Origin: Bombyx mori
Lineage: Eukaryota; Arthropoda; Insecta; Lepidoptera; Bombycidae
DNA length: 64,000 nucleotides
Direction: 5' to 3'
NCBI RefSeq assembly: GCF_030269925.1
Contig: NC_085112.1
Span: forward strand, 12,153,501-12,217,500
Part shown: positions 9,996 to 21,150 of the stretch, one piece after another
Layout of the letters: every line of letters starts with the position of its first letter
Position numbering within the stretch: the first letter of the stretch is position 1
Translations under genes and position numbers: made by a program
Notes under the pieces: generated by a model
The model's database searches: none
Told to the model about the DNA's origin: nothing
What the model saw: only the letters and a program-made list of their open reading frames with translations

Positions 9996-10919
9996 TTTTT
10001 TAAATTATATTTCACAACCCCTGAACCCTAATCTATTGTTTTAGAATCGCACCAGAGCCAAGAAACAAAAGAGCCACTAATGAACTTAATTAACAAGATA
10101 CAAGTGTGCGTCCAACATTCGTATATGAGAAAGATTCTTCAACGTCAGAAACAAAAGAAAATGTATTTAAATGAGAATCAGAGTTTTGCTCTACGATGTT
10201 TCTAGAATGTACCTGAATTTATAAAAAACCACTATCGCTTAATTAAAATTTAAGTCTTTGTTATGAATAAGTATGAATAGAGTTTAATGAATGACAGATA
10301 TACTTACTACTTTCTGGCGATTATGTTATTGATATTAAATAATGCTATTTATGGCAATAGTTTAACAGATAATTATTAAATTAAAGATTAAAGAAATAAA
10401 TTACTTCATTTCTGCCTGCTTATCGAAAAAATATGTTTTATGAATAAGAAAAAAACTAACACAATTTTTCCTCGTATTACTCTAGTAAGGTAAGAAACTA
10501 GGTTAAAATTTCAATTTGTATACGTAGCGCAATATCTAAATATCGATCCCGATGTCGATGCTCGATCGTGCTGCATAAAAACAAATTGAAAAGTCGTCGA
10601 TGCGAGCGATGACTTCGTGAACTTTTCGTCTGGACGTATATTCGATATTTTTACGGAATTCAAGTTTATTTTCTTTCGTAGTAATCATAATTATTCCATT
10701 GTATTAGTCGAGTCATAGGCGGAGTTGAATAAAAAACCTTGATTACGATACGATTGTAGCCTGTTTTAACTCGATTAAAAAGGGATCTATTCTGATTAAA
10801 ATCACAGTAGCAGTACCGTAGTAACATGAGTATTTGGGGAGTTTAAACTTTGACTATAACTTCAGAATTACGTAAATGAGTTTATTCTTAGTGCATATCA
10901 TTTTTGCCATGCATGATCC
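9996..10919. other. AT-rich spacer, nothing recognised
   Basis: No gene, RNA gene or repeat seen. A slightly GC-richer patch with many CGAT words lies at about 10540-10640. Confidence 0.45.
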
Positions 10920-11005
10920 GGCTCTTGACTTAATTTTTCTCCGTGGTTTCTCCCTATGCGCTACGACATGTGCGTTTTCGAATAAGGTATGAAAGGAGTC
11001 TCAGT
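10920..11005 (+). mobile_element. Decayed LINE-tail fragment
   Basis: GCGCTACGACATGTGCGTT-like text (here TGCGCTACGACATGTGCG) matches the segment at 14440-14475 of the LINE/SINE tail family. No 3' tail is recognisable. Confidence 0.4.
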
Positions 11006-11387
11006 ATGTAACAAATACTACTGTCAGTTGCAAACTAGGCTACAATTGTACTGACGTAATTATTCTGTGTTTACATCTCAAAGGAGTAAGCTTCAGCGGT
11101 ACACGCGCTAATTATGCATATTAATATTATTGTGTTCACAATAACATCACTGCTCTGAGCAATATCTGACACCAAATCATTTGGATTTATGTCATCACAG
11201 AATGCTCCATTATTAGACTCTTTGATTCGATGTGTATGTATTTGTATTAATCTCAATATAAAATGGTAAGAATACCATCGCTACTTTGCTTGTCACTCAA
11301 TTTAAAATATATTATTTGTGTGTGGTCGAGAACAGGGCCGCCATAATTTGTATTTTTTTATAATTAATAAAGGTGGTTGTATTAGCT

Positions 11388-11605
11388 TCCGATCCCCCAG
11401 TTGTTAAGTGGGTTACTGAAGCCTATAGACATTAATTACTACGTGAATGCCGTTTGTGACCCATCAAAATTATACCAATATATATAATTAATACAGTAAT
11501 TATATAGCTATAAGGGCTCTTCGACGCTTTAATCCGAACGCATTACTACTTCGTGGTAAAAATTCGCAACCTACTTAACTAGTCTGCGTGGCCAGGTAGG
11601 TACTG
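11388..11605 (-). mobile_element. Decayed Bm1 SINE
   Basis: Fragments GTTACTGAAGCCTATAGACAT and CGAACGCATTACTACTTCGT lie in the correct order and spacing for a reverse Bm1, with heavy divergence. This is an old copy. Confidence 0.55.
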
Positions 11606-12570
11606 CCAATTAAAATGATGTATTTTACCTTGAGACATGAGGTTGATATCCCAAATTGTATTATGCAATATCTGTACATTTCAAACCAGAACTGCTTTTC
11701 ACGATCCAAATAAGAGAGTTGATTGTGCCCACCCAGATCACTAGTGTCACTTTCAATACAAAAATTATACCACTATTTAAGTGTAATAAAAAAATTTATA
11801 AATCGCAGACGACAATAAATAATCCATCAAGAGAAACTGTTTTACTCGAATCTTCAAGAACATTCTACAGTTCGTCTTAAAGAGAACTATCGTTTTCCAA
11901 TACAGTAAAGTCTCGCTAACTACGATCTGCCACGCCTCTGTCGTCGAGTTAAATCTTTTGTTCCATTGTCGTTTACTGGATTTAGCATTCGGCGAACTTA
12001 ATTTCGGAACTCCCAACTTCTAATGGGTTTCTTTCATTACTTACGGATAACTTCGAAAACTGAACGATCGCTATGAAATTGTATGAAAAAACTAACTAGT
12101 AATTAAAAAGGTATGATGTATCTCATTGCAAGTATCATAATCATTCACATTTATTTTCATCAACATTCATGAATCGTAAATATTAATAGTTCGTAAAATA
12201 CTCTTTGGTCGGAAAAGCGTAAAGGAAACTAAAATATCCTCAATCATATGAAATGTCATAGCTCGAGCCACGCACGCACGCAAATATCGTCCCCACAAAT
12301 CATACGACTACCTTCGTGAATGGAATAGTTTTAATAATGAAATTCCTGAAGGCGACCCGTTTTGTGAGTGTCGTCGCAGTCCCGGCTGGCGCGATGCCAC
12401 TACCGGGCCTCGCTTTTGGCGCTTTTCCCTCTCGCACACCGGAATTAAACTCTAAGCCTGACATGTTTTAGAATATGATTAATAATATTTATGGTTCTAA
12501 TTTAAAATGAGTTTTTAATTTGAAAATAAAGCACGACTATTTCAATATCTCTGATTTTTTCATAATGAAC
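11606..12570. other. AT-rich spacer with a GC-richer patch
   Basis: Mostly featureless. Positions about 12345-12450 are clearly GC-richer than the surroundings and may be an old repeat fragment, but I cannot place it. Confidence 0.4.
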
Positions 12571-12582
12571 TTTTTTACTGTG

Positions 12583-12981
12583 ACCGTGGAAGCATGAAAG
12601 AGGAGTGCATGCGGCAGAGATGCGAATGTTGAGATGGATGTGTGGAGTGACAAGAATGGACAAGATAAAGAATGAGTATATCAGAGGAAGTGTGAAAGTA
12701 GCCCCGGTAAGCAAAAAATTAAAGAGCGGACTGTTAGCGTGGTATGGACATGTGATGGGTAGAGAGAAGATGCATGTGACTAGGAAATGTATGAAAATGG
12801 TAGTGCAAGGTAGAGGGGGAAGAGGTCGACCGAAGAAGACATGGATGGAGCGTGTGAATGACGATATGAGAGAGAGAGGAGTGAGTGTTGAGATGATGGC
12901 TGATAGAAGAGAATGGAAGAGAAAAATTAGCTATGCCGACCCCATCCAGTGGGACAAGGTAGAGGAAAAGAAGAATATATT
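12583..12981 (+). mobile_element. LINE 3' end with 12-bp target duplications
   Basis: TTTTTTACTGTG is repeated exactly at 12571-12582 and 12982-12993 and brackets this fragment. It encodes the C-terminus of a LINE polymerase, so it is a 5'-truncated target-primed insertion. Confidence 0.8.
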
Positions 12982-13012
12982 TTTTTTACTGTGGGCTATG
13001 TTATGTGAATGA
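12605..13012 (+). pseudogene. C-terminal fragment of a LINE reverse transcriptase protein
   Basis: The frame begins HAAEMRMLRWMCGVTRMDKI and continues KLKSGLLAWYGHVMGR and RGGRGRPKKTWMERVNDDM, the C-terminal region downstream of the RT domain in RTE-like LINEs. The RT and endonuclease domains are absent. The frame runs through the insertion edge (12981) into flanking DNA, so the last residues are not LINE-derived. A second, more broken copy lies at 20868. It is a dead 5'-truncated copy even though the remaining frame is open. Confidence 0.75.
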
Positions 13013-13229
13013 GAATACGAAGACCAGTAGACCTTCTCCTAAAATGTTGTGGAACTATGTGATTTAAACCCCTGTATAAAGTAAGGGACTCTTTCGGAGC
13101 GAGCCTCTAAATGAGACCTTTGGATGTTGTACACTTGGAACGAAGTATGACCACTGAACCGACATTCGATTGGGAAAATTAGGGTTCCTTAGGTTGGTGT
13201 CGAGTGAGAGTTTTTTTTTCATTACTTTG

Positions 13230-13405
13230 ATGGGTGCACAAACTAACGACTCAGCTGGTGCTAAGTGGTTACTGAAGCCCATAGACATTTATAACGTATA
13301 TTCCGCCTTTGAGATTTGAGTTTTAAGATCTCCGTTTTTACAGTACAATAGCTGCCATACCCTTCAAATTGAAATGTATCGTATTTTACCGAATAAACTA
13401 TTGTA
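13230..13405 (-). mobile_element. Decayed Bm1 SINE
   Basis: GTGGTTACTGAAGCCCATAG and a diverged CCCTTCAAATTGAAATG block are in reverse Bm1 order. Confidence 0.6.
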
Positions 13406-13926
13406 TATCCTATTGTAAATTCAAAGAGAATCGCACTCAAGTAGAAAACTCCAGTCACGCGTCGGAGCTGACACCCACATTTTTATTACTAATAGTTTTG
13501 TTCCACTGCAACTTATGACTATATACTTTTTCTTTCATAAAATTTATTACATTTGAAAGGCAATAACATATGATCGACTTTACACAACCAACAACCGATT
13601 TTCTTTGTAATAAATACGAAAAAACAAAGGTTAAAATTCTTTAAAATGTTGATACAGCATACTTGAGAGACGAGACTAAATTTCCTTCGCTGACATAACT
13701 TCTGACTGCTAGCCAAATAAAATACGCGCACTTACACATTTCTGTACAAAAGGGGAAGTCAATAGTTTCAAGCGCAATGCGGATGCCTGACACAAATTGT
13801 TGTGTGAGTGCCTATTTCGAAACACAATGGTTTTACCTAATGTCACATTAAATGTACAAGCTTGCGATTCCTAATTTGTATGTTAGAAAACTGCCTTATA
13901 ATTTGTACAGTACGTATTCTTGACTT
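13406..13926. other. AT-rich spacer, nothing recognised
   Basis: Only short frames without motifs. No RNA gene or repeat recognised. Confidence 0.45.
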
Positions 13927-14253
13927 ATTACTGGTGGTAGGACTTTTGGTAGGCAGCGGCTTGGCTCTGCCCCTGGCATTGCTGAAGTCCATGGGCGACG
14001 GTAACCACTCACCATCAGGTGGGCCGTATGCTCGTCTGCCTACAAGGGCAATAAAAAAAAAGGACCTCTTTTAAATCCGCGCGGGTTCCATCAACCTGCC
14101 TATTTTTGCCGTGAAGCAGTAATGCGTTTCGGTTTGAAGGGTGGGGCAGCCGTTGTAACTATATTTGAGACCTTAGAACTTATATCTCAAGGTGGGTAAC
14201 CACATAACAGGTGGGCTGTGAGCTCGTCCACCCGTCTAAGCAATAAAAAAAAG
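13927..14253 (+). mobile_element. Bm1 SINE split by a LINE-tail insertion
   Basis: Bm1 begins TTACTGGTGGTAGGACTTTT, is interrupted at about 13947, and resumes at about 14063 with AGGACCTCTTTTAAATCCGC. It continues to the CAATAAAAAAAA tail at 14253. AGGACTTTT/AGGACCTCTTTT on the two sides is a likely target duplication. The Bm1 body also lacks the segment between GGTGGGT and AACCAC (about 14196). Confidence 0.8.
13947..14063 (+). mobile_element. LINE/SINE tail element inserted in Bm1
   Basis: GGTAGGCAGCGGCTTGGCTC through CGACGGTAACCACTCACC to CAAGGGCAATAAAAAAAA. The same family lies at 14411, 26770 (reverse), 42294 (reverse, partial) and 58001. It is 5' truncated with an A-rich tail. Confidence 0.78.
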
Positions 14254-14410
14254 GTATGATTCCATTTAAAATCGTTCAAAATATGCTCATAGTTTGATTT
14301 CGTTATATAGGTTAATTAATGAATTACTGTCGAGGGTTTGAATATCAAGATTTTTGGCTAACGCTGACAGTTCGTTTCCCCAGATCTTTTCTACCACGTA
14401 CCATCTAGCT

Positions 14411-14605
14411 TTAGAATGAACTCGCCTCTGCGGTGTTTCCCGTGCGCTACGACATGTCCTTCTTCAAACGAGGCTTACGCAGAGTACACAACGGTAGACA
14501 GGAGCTTGGCCGTGTCCCTGGAATTGCTGATGTCTGTGGGCGACGGTAACCACTCATCCTCAGGAGGGTCGTATGCTCGTCTTCCTACAAGAGTAATAAA
14601 AAAAA
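14411..14605 (+). mobile_element. LINE/SINE tail element, longer copy
   Basis: Begins about ATGAACTCGCCTCTGCGGTG, includes GCGCTACGACATGTCCTTCT, and ends in the shared tail with GTAATAAAAAAAAA. It is longer at the 5' side than the copy at 13947. No reading frame of an autonomous parent is visible. Confidence 0.72.
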
Positions 14606-14606
14606 A

Positions 14607-14998
14607 GTTGTGTGATGTCGTGGGACACCGGATAGGAATGAAGTTCCTTATTATAAAAATATTACTTTTAGTTATATTCGAGGTATAAACAAAATAATTA
14701 TTCGGGTATAAATTTTTTATTATGATTTTTTTATTGATAAAAAAAACTACTTTACAAAGTTATCAACCTTATTTTTTTTACAGTGATTTATAAAAAATAT
14801 ATACTTAAAAATAATATACAAAGAAACAGATATTTATATGAATAATAATATTAACCGTCATCACGTAAACTATACATTAGAACACTGTATAGCCATCATA
14901 CTAAGACTAAACATAAATAATAAAAATCTTACGTTACGGACGTTTTTTTCCGGTTAGGGTACCCCTCCGCATCGTCCTATAAGCAACTTCGTTCCAAA
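14607..14998 (+). repeat. Inverted-repeat element, unnamed family (copy A)
   Basis: Starts with a short hairpin (GTCGTGGGAC region), then the GGAA(C/T)GAAGTTCCTTAT motif. It ends with GGTTAGGGTACCCCTCCGC and the complementary AAGCAACTTCGTTCC. The AT-rich interior matches copy D at 46367 closely. No coding capacity. It directly follows the A-tail of the preceding LINE tail. Confidence 0.7.
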
Positions 14999-16428
14999 AG
15001 ATTAATGATGAAAAACTTCACCACGATTTCACTTGGTTTGCAACTAAATTAATTTGTGCAGCTACAACCGCTTTGCAGAGCATAAAGGTTACAGTGTAAA
15101 AACTTCTAATCCAACACTGCGGTAAGTTTGAACTAGTTTTGAACTAAACATGTAACCTTTCACTCGTTATTTTCAATGTGTTACTGTTTTATATTCTGTA
15201 CGTATGTGGTACTACTTCCCACTGGAAGTAGATACAAATTGTATTAGTTCACATTCTAAGATCTAGTCACGAAACATCGTGGCGTATTCGTGTACCAAAT
15301 AAAAATGTGAGACTCTTTTCAAACTGTGTGACGCTACGTTTCAAAGTCGCTTTGAGTATAAAATATTTCTTATTTGTAGTCTACGTTTTGCTCAGACGAC
15401 GACGCTTTTGTGATTTTCTCACTTCAACGAAAAAGTCAAGTGTCGTGATTGCCGGAGTGCCTGGGAGGAGGCCTCCTTTTACGCTGAAATTTGTTTGAAG
15501 CACCGCGTATATACATTATATAAAATATATATTTATGTTGGGAATGTAAAATAAATGGAACCCTTTCATGTACCAGATTTATCATAAATCACGATTTGGT
15601 GTTGCTTGATTAAATACAAATTTACCTTTCGTATGATCAATATTTAGGTAGCAATATGATCCACCGAAATAGTCACCTTGGAATGAACGGCACATATTTT
15701 TTAATACGCTTTTATTAGCTTCAGACGTATGTATGTAACGGAATCTTTGAACATGATTTTGACCCCCTTCAAAATGTCGGATTAACTCGAAAATTTGGTA
15801 TACTTATTAAAGAAAAATGAAAAATAGCTTAATAAGCTTTTATAGAAAATCCAACTAAAAAATAGAAAATATGTTTTCAATTATTTTTTTTCATTTCTGT
15901 TCAATTATAGCTGAGGGTAGTTTGAAAATTTGCTCGAAGCTTAGATTGGGCCTAGGCTTTAGTGAAAATAGATGAAGACATTTATTAACTATTCAATCGC
16001 TGTAGGTCGCAAGAACAGTTCGCTCTGTTTACATGGCGGAACCAAATAGATTTTGCCATTGGAACAAACAGTTCGATGAAAGCGGTCGTTCTTGTGCTCT
16101 CTTATTACATCCTGTTCGATGTAATGAGAAGATCGCAGCTACCGAACGTTTCCTTATATTTCGATGAATACGAAATTTCATTTTGTGTGCACTACTAACT
16201 AAGGCAATAATGAAATTCCTCAAATTTTTTTTTTGTGTAAACTAAAATTCAGATTTAAATGTACCTAAGTTTTAGCAACTAAATTTTACGTTAGTTCTTA
16301 GAATCTTCCGTTGTCGAGTGAAACGACTAAACTCGGATACGGATAACAGAAGCAGATACCAAATAGCCAAATATATATATAGATGGGTTCATAAACAACT
16401 TTCAACAAGAATGAACAGTAGTGTGCCA
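14999..16428. other. AT-rich spacer
   Basis: A frame at 15307-15498 and a reverse frame at 16029-16223 have no motif. I see no gene, RNA gene or known repeat. Confidence 0.45.
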
Positions 16429-16752
16429 TTTTTTTTTCATTGCTTAGGTGGGTGGACGAGCTCACAGCCCACCTGGTGTTTAGCGGTTACTGGAGCCCAT
16501 AGACATCTACAACATAAATGCGCCACCCACATTGAGATATAAGTTCTATGGTCTCAAGTATAGTTACAACGGCCGCCCCACCCTTCAAACCGAAACGCAT
16601 TAGGTACTGCTTCACGACAGAAATAGGCAGGGCTGGTCCTACCACCAGTAATTAGGCAAATAATAATTTTGCGGGTTTGATTTTTATTACACTATGTTAT
16701 CCTTTCACCGTGGAAGTCAATCGTGAATATTTGTTGACCACCGTTTGAAGTA
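16429..16752 (-). mobile_element. Bm1 SINE, head missing
   Basis: Poly-T, CATTGCTTAGGTGGGTGGAC, CGAAACGCATTA, TTTTGCGGGTTTGATTTT and GTGGAAGTCAATCGTGAATA lie in reverse Bm1 order. A small deletion removes the GTACCTACCCG segment. Confidence 0.92.
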
Positions 16753-17255
16753 TTTTTGCACTAAGCGGTCACGCGTTGGTGAATGACATGAAAATTCAGT
16801 TGAGAAATCAATATCCTGTCTCAAAGTAGTTAGCGGATTTTACGTTTAAGACTTAAGTCGGCAGATTTAAATTTTGATTTATCTGAGAATACAATAATGG
16901 GCTTATTGTAATTTTACGGATGAAATACGAGAAGGCGTGTGTAGCGGCGTACTCGAATGCGATCGCTTACACAACAGAAACACTCGTTGAAAATATCGAG
17001 TCGCCGATGCGGAGATAATTTGAATTTGAAGAATAGCAAAACAACATTGTGATTATTTTAGTGTACAATAATAATTATACCTGAGAGATATAACCGTTGT
17101 TAATGCCTTGTTCAAACCGGTCATACAGAAGACGTAATATTTATTGGATTGAATAATTCAATTGATTATCATCTATAAATGATTTGTGTCCTCTAAAAAT
17201 GATAATGCTGCTATGCGTATTTCTTGACAAATTAATTCTAGTTGTTTCTAAACTG
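16753..17255. other. AT-rich spacer, nothing recognised
   Basis: No feature supported. Confidence 0.45.
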
Positions 17256-17781
17256 TTTTTTTTCCCTACCTATGCTGATAGCCTTGAGAGGCTATTTCAG
17301 CTTCTCCTTGACGTGTAGGTGAGCTCACGGGGCTCAAACCGGGAGTGTTGCTTAAACTGGTCCTAGCAAGAGCAGTGCTTCGCTGAATCTACCACCGGAT
17401 CGGAAACGCGACTCACTGAAAAGATCCGGCGAGAAACTCAGTGGGCTGTGTCTATGGATTAATTCACTCGTCGAGCCCTGAGAACCGTGACCGGTACTTG
17501 TAGTACCTAAAAGCACCGTTAATGGATCGGGAGGATCCGTAATGACGTGCTTAGGGCGATGTCGACTGTTTACCATTCGGTCTACAGGATCGGGTATGTA
17601 ATTCCCAAGACAAGAAGGTTTTCATGTCGTGCCGCCTTTTCAAAGTGGCGCAATGATGCCGACTGTAGATACTTATTGACTGAGTCAATCTCCAGCTCAT
17701 CATTGATAAACTGTTGCTGTTCAAAATAATAAATAACAATAGCAGTGTGCTTCTTCAGAGTAGCACCACTGAACGACATAT
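17256..17781 (-). mobile_element. Jockey-like LINE 3' fragment with ORF2 C-terminus
   Basis: From poly-T at 17256 it covers the whole 3' UTR and the last part of ORF2. Minus-strand frames read INDELEIDSVNKYLQSAS and, after a frameshift, SRHRPKHVITDPPDPLTVLL. These align with HDDLGLESIRKYMKSAS and HRRRPRHVLTDPSDPITFAL of the intact copy at 210-3086. It is 5' truncated, frameshifted and non-functional. It provides a complete 3' UTR for comparison with the copy cut by the window edge. Confidence 0.82.
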
Positions 17782-18605
17782 TTGTAGATTTTGCACTTAT
17801 AATAAATGAAAATATAATTTAGGCTTGAAATGTGCAGTATGCTTAAACAAAAATATCGCGGAGGTCATGGTCAAACCATATCACGTGAACGCTATCTATA
17901 TCCGACACTCGGAGCAAAGAGTTTAATTTACCACACAGCAATAAGACTTATTACTAAAAATAGTGTTCGTCCAATAATCGAAGTTCGACAGTAAGTACTC
18001 GATTCGTTTTATGTAATGTATTTTCTAATTGGTTCACCGATTATTTTTAAATACTAAAGTCCTGTCGTAGCTACTAAAAGAAACATTACACAAGCACGGA
18101 TTTATTAGTAATGATTATGCTTAAAACATAATTTTAACACATCCGGGTGGAACAATTATGTTTAAATATTATATAGACTGGTGAACGAACTCACGGCTCA
18201 CCTGAATTGTCATCCACCTTGATACACGAGATCGAAGTGTGTGCTGTTTTTTTAAAAGACCCTTCTACCTTCGAAACTCGAGCAAATAAGTGCTCAATAT
18301 CGAGAATTGGTTTTGCAACGCATTTAGTCTAATACATACACTGAAACCGCTTGTATGTATTTTTTGTGGAACGTGAGGGAGCATTGTCCAGATACCTTCG
18401 GCTTGATTGAATAATCTAAATACTAAATATTAATAGTGTTTTCGGTTCAGTTTGAATATTATACTGATTTAAGTTGTCTGTCAGCTTTCATGACGTTTTC
18501 TTTCCGAACTTTAATTATCAAATCAACATTTCTACTATAATTTCAAAACCGAAAAATTAAAACAAAACAAAACATAGGTATGTACTCGTCTGTATTTAGT
18601 TACGA
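17782..18605. other. AT-rich spacer with a possible Bm1 scrap
   Basis: Positions 18175-18260 (GACTGGTGAACGAACTCACG, then CACCTTGATACACGAG) may be a badly decayed reverse Bm1. Otherwise nothing is seen. Confidence 0.35.
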
Positions 18606-18607
18606 CT

Positions 18608-18805
18608 AGCGACCCGCCCTCGCTTCACTTCGGAAACATTAAAGTTTATTATTGATTGGTGACGCCGCGGGGCGAAGCTAGTAGTAGTTACTCCTTATAT
18701 CATCAGCTACCTATTAGTGAAAGTTTCATCAAAATCGGTCCAAACGTTCCAGAGATTAGCCGGAACAAACAGACAGACAGACAATAAATGTAAAAAATGT
18801 TATTT
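18608..18805 (-). mobile_element. Possible Helitron-like or LINE-tail repeat
   Basis: The minus strand ends GGGCGGGTCGCTAGT. The other side reads (plus strand) TTTCATCAAAATCGGTCC and AGAGATTAGCCGGAACAAAC with ACAGACAGACAG, a motif seen in several insect repeat tails. Which class it belongs to is uncertain. A (TG)n run follows at 18806-18821. Confidence 0.4.
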
Positions 18806-18821
18806 TGGTGTGTGTGTGTGT

Positions 18822-19252
18822 ATATTCATATACGTGTAGTAAAAAGCGGTTATTTCAATACTACAAACAGACACTCTAATTTTATTTATATGTATAGAAA
18901 CGGTAATACATTGTGCTAGAGAAGTTCGTCGAAAAAATATAAATTTCCACTTTCCGTTATGTGTGAGAAGGTCTTGTAATAATAGGATTTGGTGAAGGAT
19001 CTCGAGATACATTTGAACAATTTCGAAATTTATTTACTGAGATGATTCAGCTGTAAACGTTTGAATGCTTTAAAAACGATCACGGAATTGTATTTCAATA
19101 AAGGTGCATAATGCGAATATTGTCATGTTTAATGTAAGTATTTTTATACCATTATGAGAATTTCATAAATGTTATAACATTTTTCACAAGAACATCATTT
19201 AATGATATATTTTTTTATTAATAAAATAACAAACACACAAATAGATAATTTG
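18822..19252. other. AT-rich spacer, nothing recognised
   Basis: No feature supported. Confidence 0.45.
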
Positions 19253-19256
19253 CTAC

Positions 19257-19631
19257 TGTTACGCGCTGAGTTTCGGGATAAATAAAATTTCACCGAAGTA
19301 AAACTTATAAACAGTATTCAACATTTAGAACACTTAAAACACTCAACAAACACTTTAAAACTCTCAATCCGCTTCGCTTCAGGTGATCCGTTCGCTGTTT
19401 CGCTTCGAGTAGTTCCGATTACTGACTGACTGCGTGCCATCCCTGAACGCTTTTATAGTTGATACCTCATCCCCAGAATTATCGAGAATATTTCACACAT
19501 CTCTAGTATTGTGTTTCCGCTATCTGACAATAGGTGGCGTTGTACTCCTCGATCGTCCTAGGTGCTACTAGATCCTTCGATATTAGTTCAACTATTCGGC
19601 GATAGATGGCGTTACTCTTACCGGCGTAACA
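19257..19631 (-). mobile_element. Solo LTR with 4-bp target duplication CTAC
   Basis: Bounded by TGTTACGC and GCGTAACA. CTAC is repeated at 19253-19256 and 19632-19635. On the minus strand it has a TATAAAAG box and, just downstream, an ATG opening a short frame MARSQSVIGTTRSETANGSP. Relatives lie at 24798, 36706, 55023 and 63483. No internal retroviral region is present, so it is a recombination remnant. A 4-bp duplication fits Ty3/gypsy-type integrases. Confidence 0.85.
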
Positions 19632-19889
19632 CTACGAATCATTCTCAAGTATAACCAATGTCTATGTAATTTATAATAAATAATAATGTAACTCAGCTAC
19701 GGAATTATCTCATCTGAAAATGTATTCATTATACTCATTTCTCATTAACATTCTGATTAAGACAAAATTAGGAACTCGCAAGAAAGAATATAGTGAAGCG
19801 TAGTATCTACTTGACTTTAAGCAATATTTACCTTACTCTATATGTTGCACTTATTGTATATTCCAAGAAGTATGCGAAAACGCGTAGAA

Positions 19890-20095
19890 TTCATTCAGAG
19901 TCCTGCTCGCGTCATTTTGACACTGCTGAGGGTCGTGGCCATCATATTTTGACAGGATTTTACTTCTTGCAATGTCCCTCCAGCGCCTCCGATCATTGGC
20001 TGCATGAAGGGCTTCGTGGAATGGGATCCCTAGTGTGGTGCGGATTTGTTTGAACCACCTTGTCGGACTGTCGTTCTGAGTAATCACTCCAAATA
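19890..20095 (-). pseudogene. LINE polymerase C-terminal fragment
   Basis: Minus-strand frame TRWFKQIRTTLGIPFHEALH followed by NDRRRWRDIARSKI. This is the C-terminal RW..QI....G....A...R..WRDI pattern of LINE polymerases, as at 20660 and 63311 but more diverged. No RT domain. Confidence 0.65.
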
Positions 20096-20649
20096 CTTTC
20101 GGCCATTAGTGACATTAAAACTATTTTTTTATTTATTTTTATCTAACCCGTCGTAAGCTACTACTACTACTTCTTTTTAATAGATAATAGAGCATAGTGG
20201 TGGTAACGCAATTAGGTTACAATATTGCAAAAAGGCTACAGACCTATATAAATCCTTATCCGAGACCGCCGCATAATAACATACAATCTGTGACAACATC
20301 AGAATAACCGCAAAAATAAGAAGTGAATTGAAATGAAAACTCACTGTATTAAATGAATGATTAATACACAACTAAGTACTTTTGCATGTTCAAAAGCGAG
20401 CTACGTAATCGTTAACCGCATTGTGCTTAGCGATCCTTTCCGTCTCCGAGAATTGCCGGCGGCCCACTCACTATAGAGGCAATAAAAAAATCTTTTAATC
20501 CCTCATTTCACAATTCTTATAATTAATAGATACCGCTGACAGTTCATTCGATCACGAACGACATGGTCGGGGATCCGTTGAAACAAATAGTCAGTGTCAC
20601 CTAATTCTTCCACAAGTTGCGGTCAAGGGACTTTTAATTTTAATTAAAT
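20096..20649. other. AT-rich spacer with a LINE-tail scrap
   Basis: Positions 20450-20490 (GCCGGCGGCCCACTC then GAGGCAATAAAAAAATC) look like the last bases of the LINE/SINE tail family. Otherwise nothing is seen. Confidence 0.4.
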
Positions 20650-20659
20650 ACTTTCATTT

Positions 20660-20841
20660 CAATGCGGTGGACCGACCAAATTAAAACTGCAGTGGGAGGT
20701 CCCCTAAATGAGTGCAGTAGAATGGCCTCGAGCAGGGAGAGATGGCGCGACATCGTGAGACGCATCAAGTCTTCCCCTATCCAACACTACATGACGATCA
20801 CGACCACTCTGTCAAGAGTGACACGACTGAGAAGAAGAAGA
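20660..20841 (+). pseudogene. LINE polymerase C-terminal fragment with 10-bp target duplications
   Basis: ACTTTCATTT occurs at 20650-20659 and 20842-20851. The insert encodes MRWTDQIKTAVGGPLNECSR and RERWRDIVRRIKS, the end of a LINE polymerase, and finishes in (GAA)n. A sister copy lies at 63311-63437. It is 5' truncated and therefore inactive. Confidence 0.78.
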
Positions 20842-20865
20842 ACTTTCATTTGAAATTCATGAAAG

Positions 20866-21150
20866 GCGATTGCATGCAGCAGAGATGCAAATGTTGCGAT
20901 GGATGTGTGGAGTAACGAGAATGGATAGAATACGCGATGAATATGTTAGAGAAAGTCTGAAAGTGGCACCTGTGACAGAGAAGTTGAGAAGTGCGATATA
21001 GAGGAAGAGGTAGACCTAAGAAGAAATGGATGGATTGCGTGAAAGGCGATATGTGTAAGAGAGGAGTGAGCGAAGAACTGGTATATGATAGAGGAGTATG
21101 GAAGGAGAAAACATGTTACGCCGAACCTAGGTGACAGGGAGAAGGGCAGG
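20866..21150 (+). pseudogene. Broken C-terminus of an RTE-like LINE polymerase
   Basis: Same family as 12583-12981: GCAGAGATGCAAATGTTGCG matches GCAGAGATGCGAATGTTGAG. A segment is deleted around 20998 and stops are present (for example after KLRSAI). It lies directly behind the younger LINE insertion at 20660. Confidence 0.72.

Noticed and set aside
12345..12450. GC-rich patch as an exon
   Set aside because: No open frame with a motif and no splice sites that fit.
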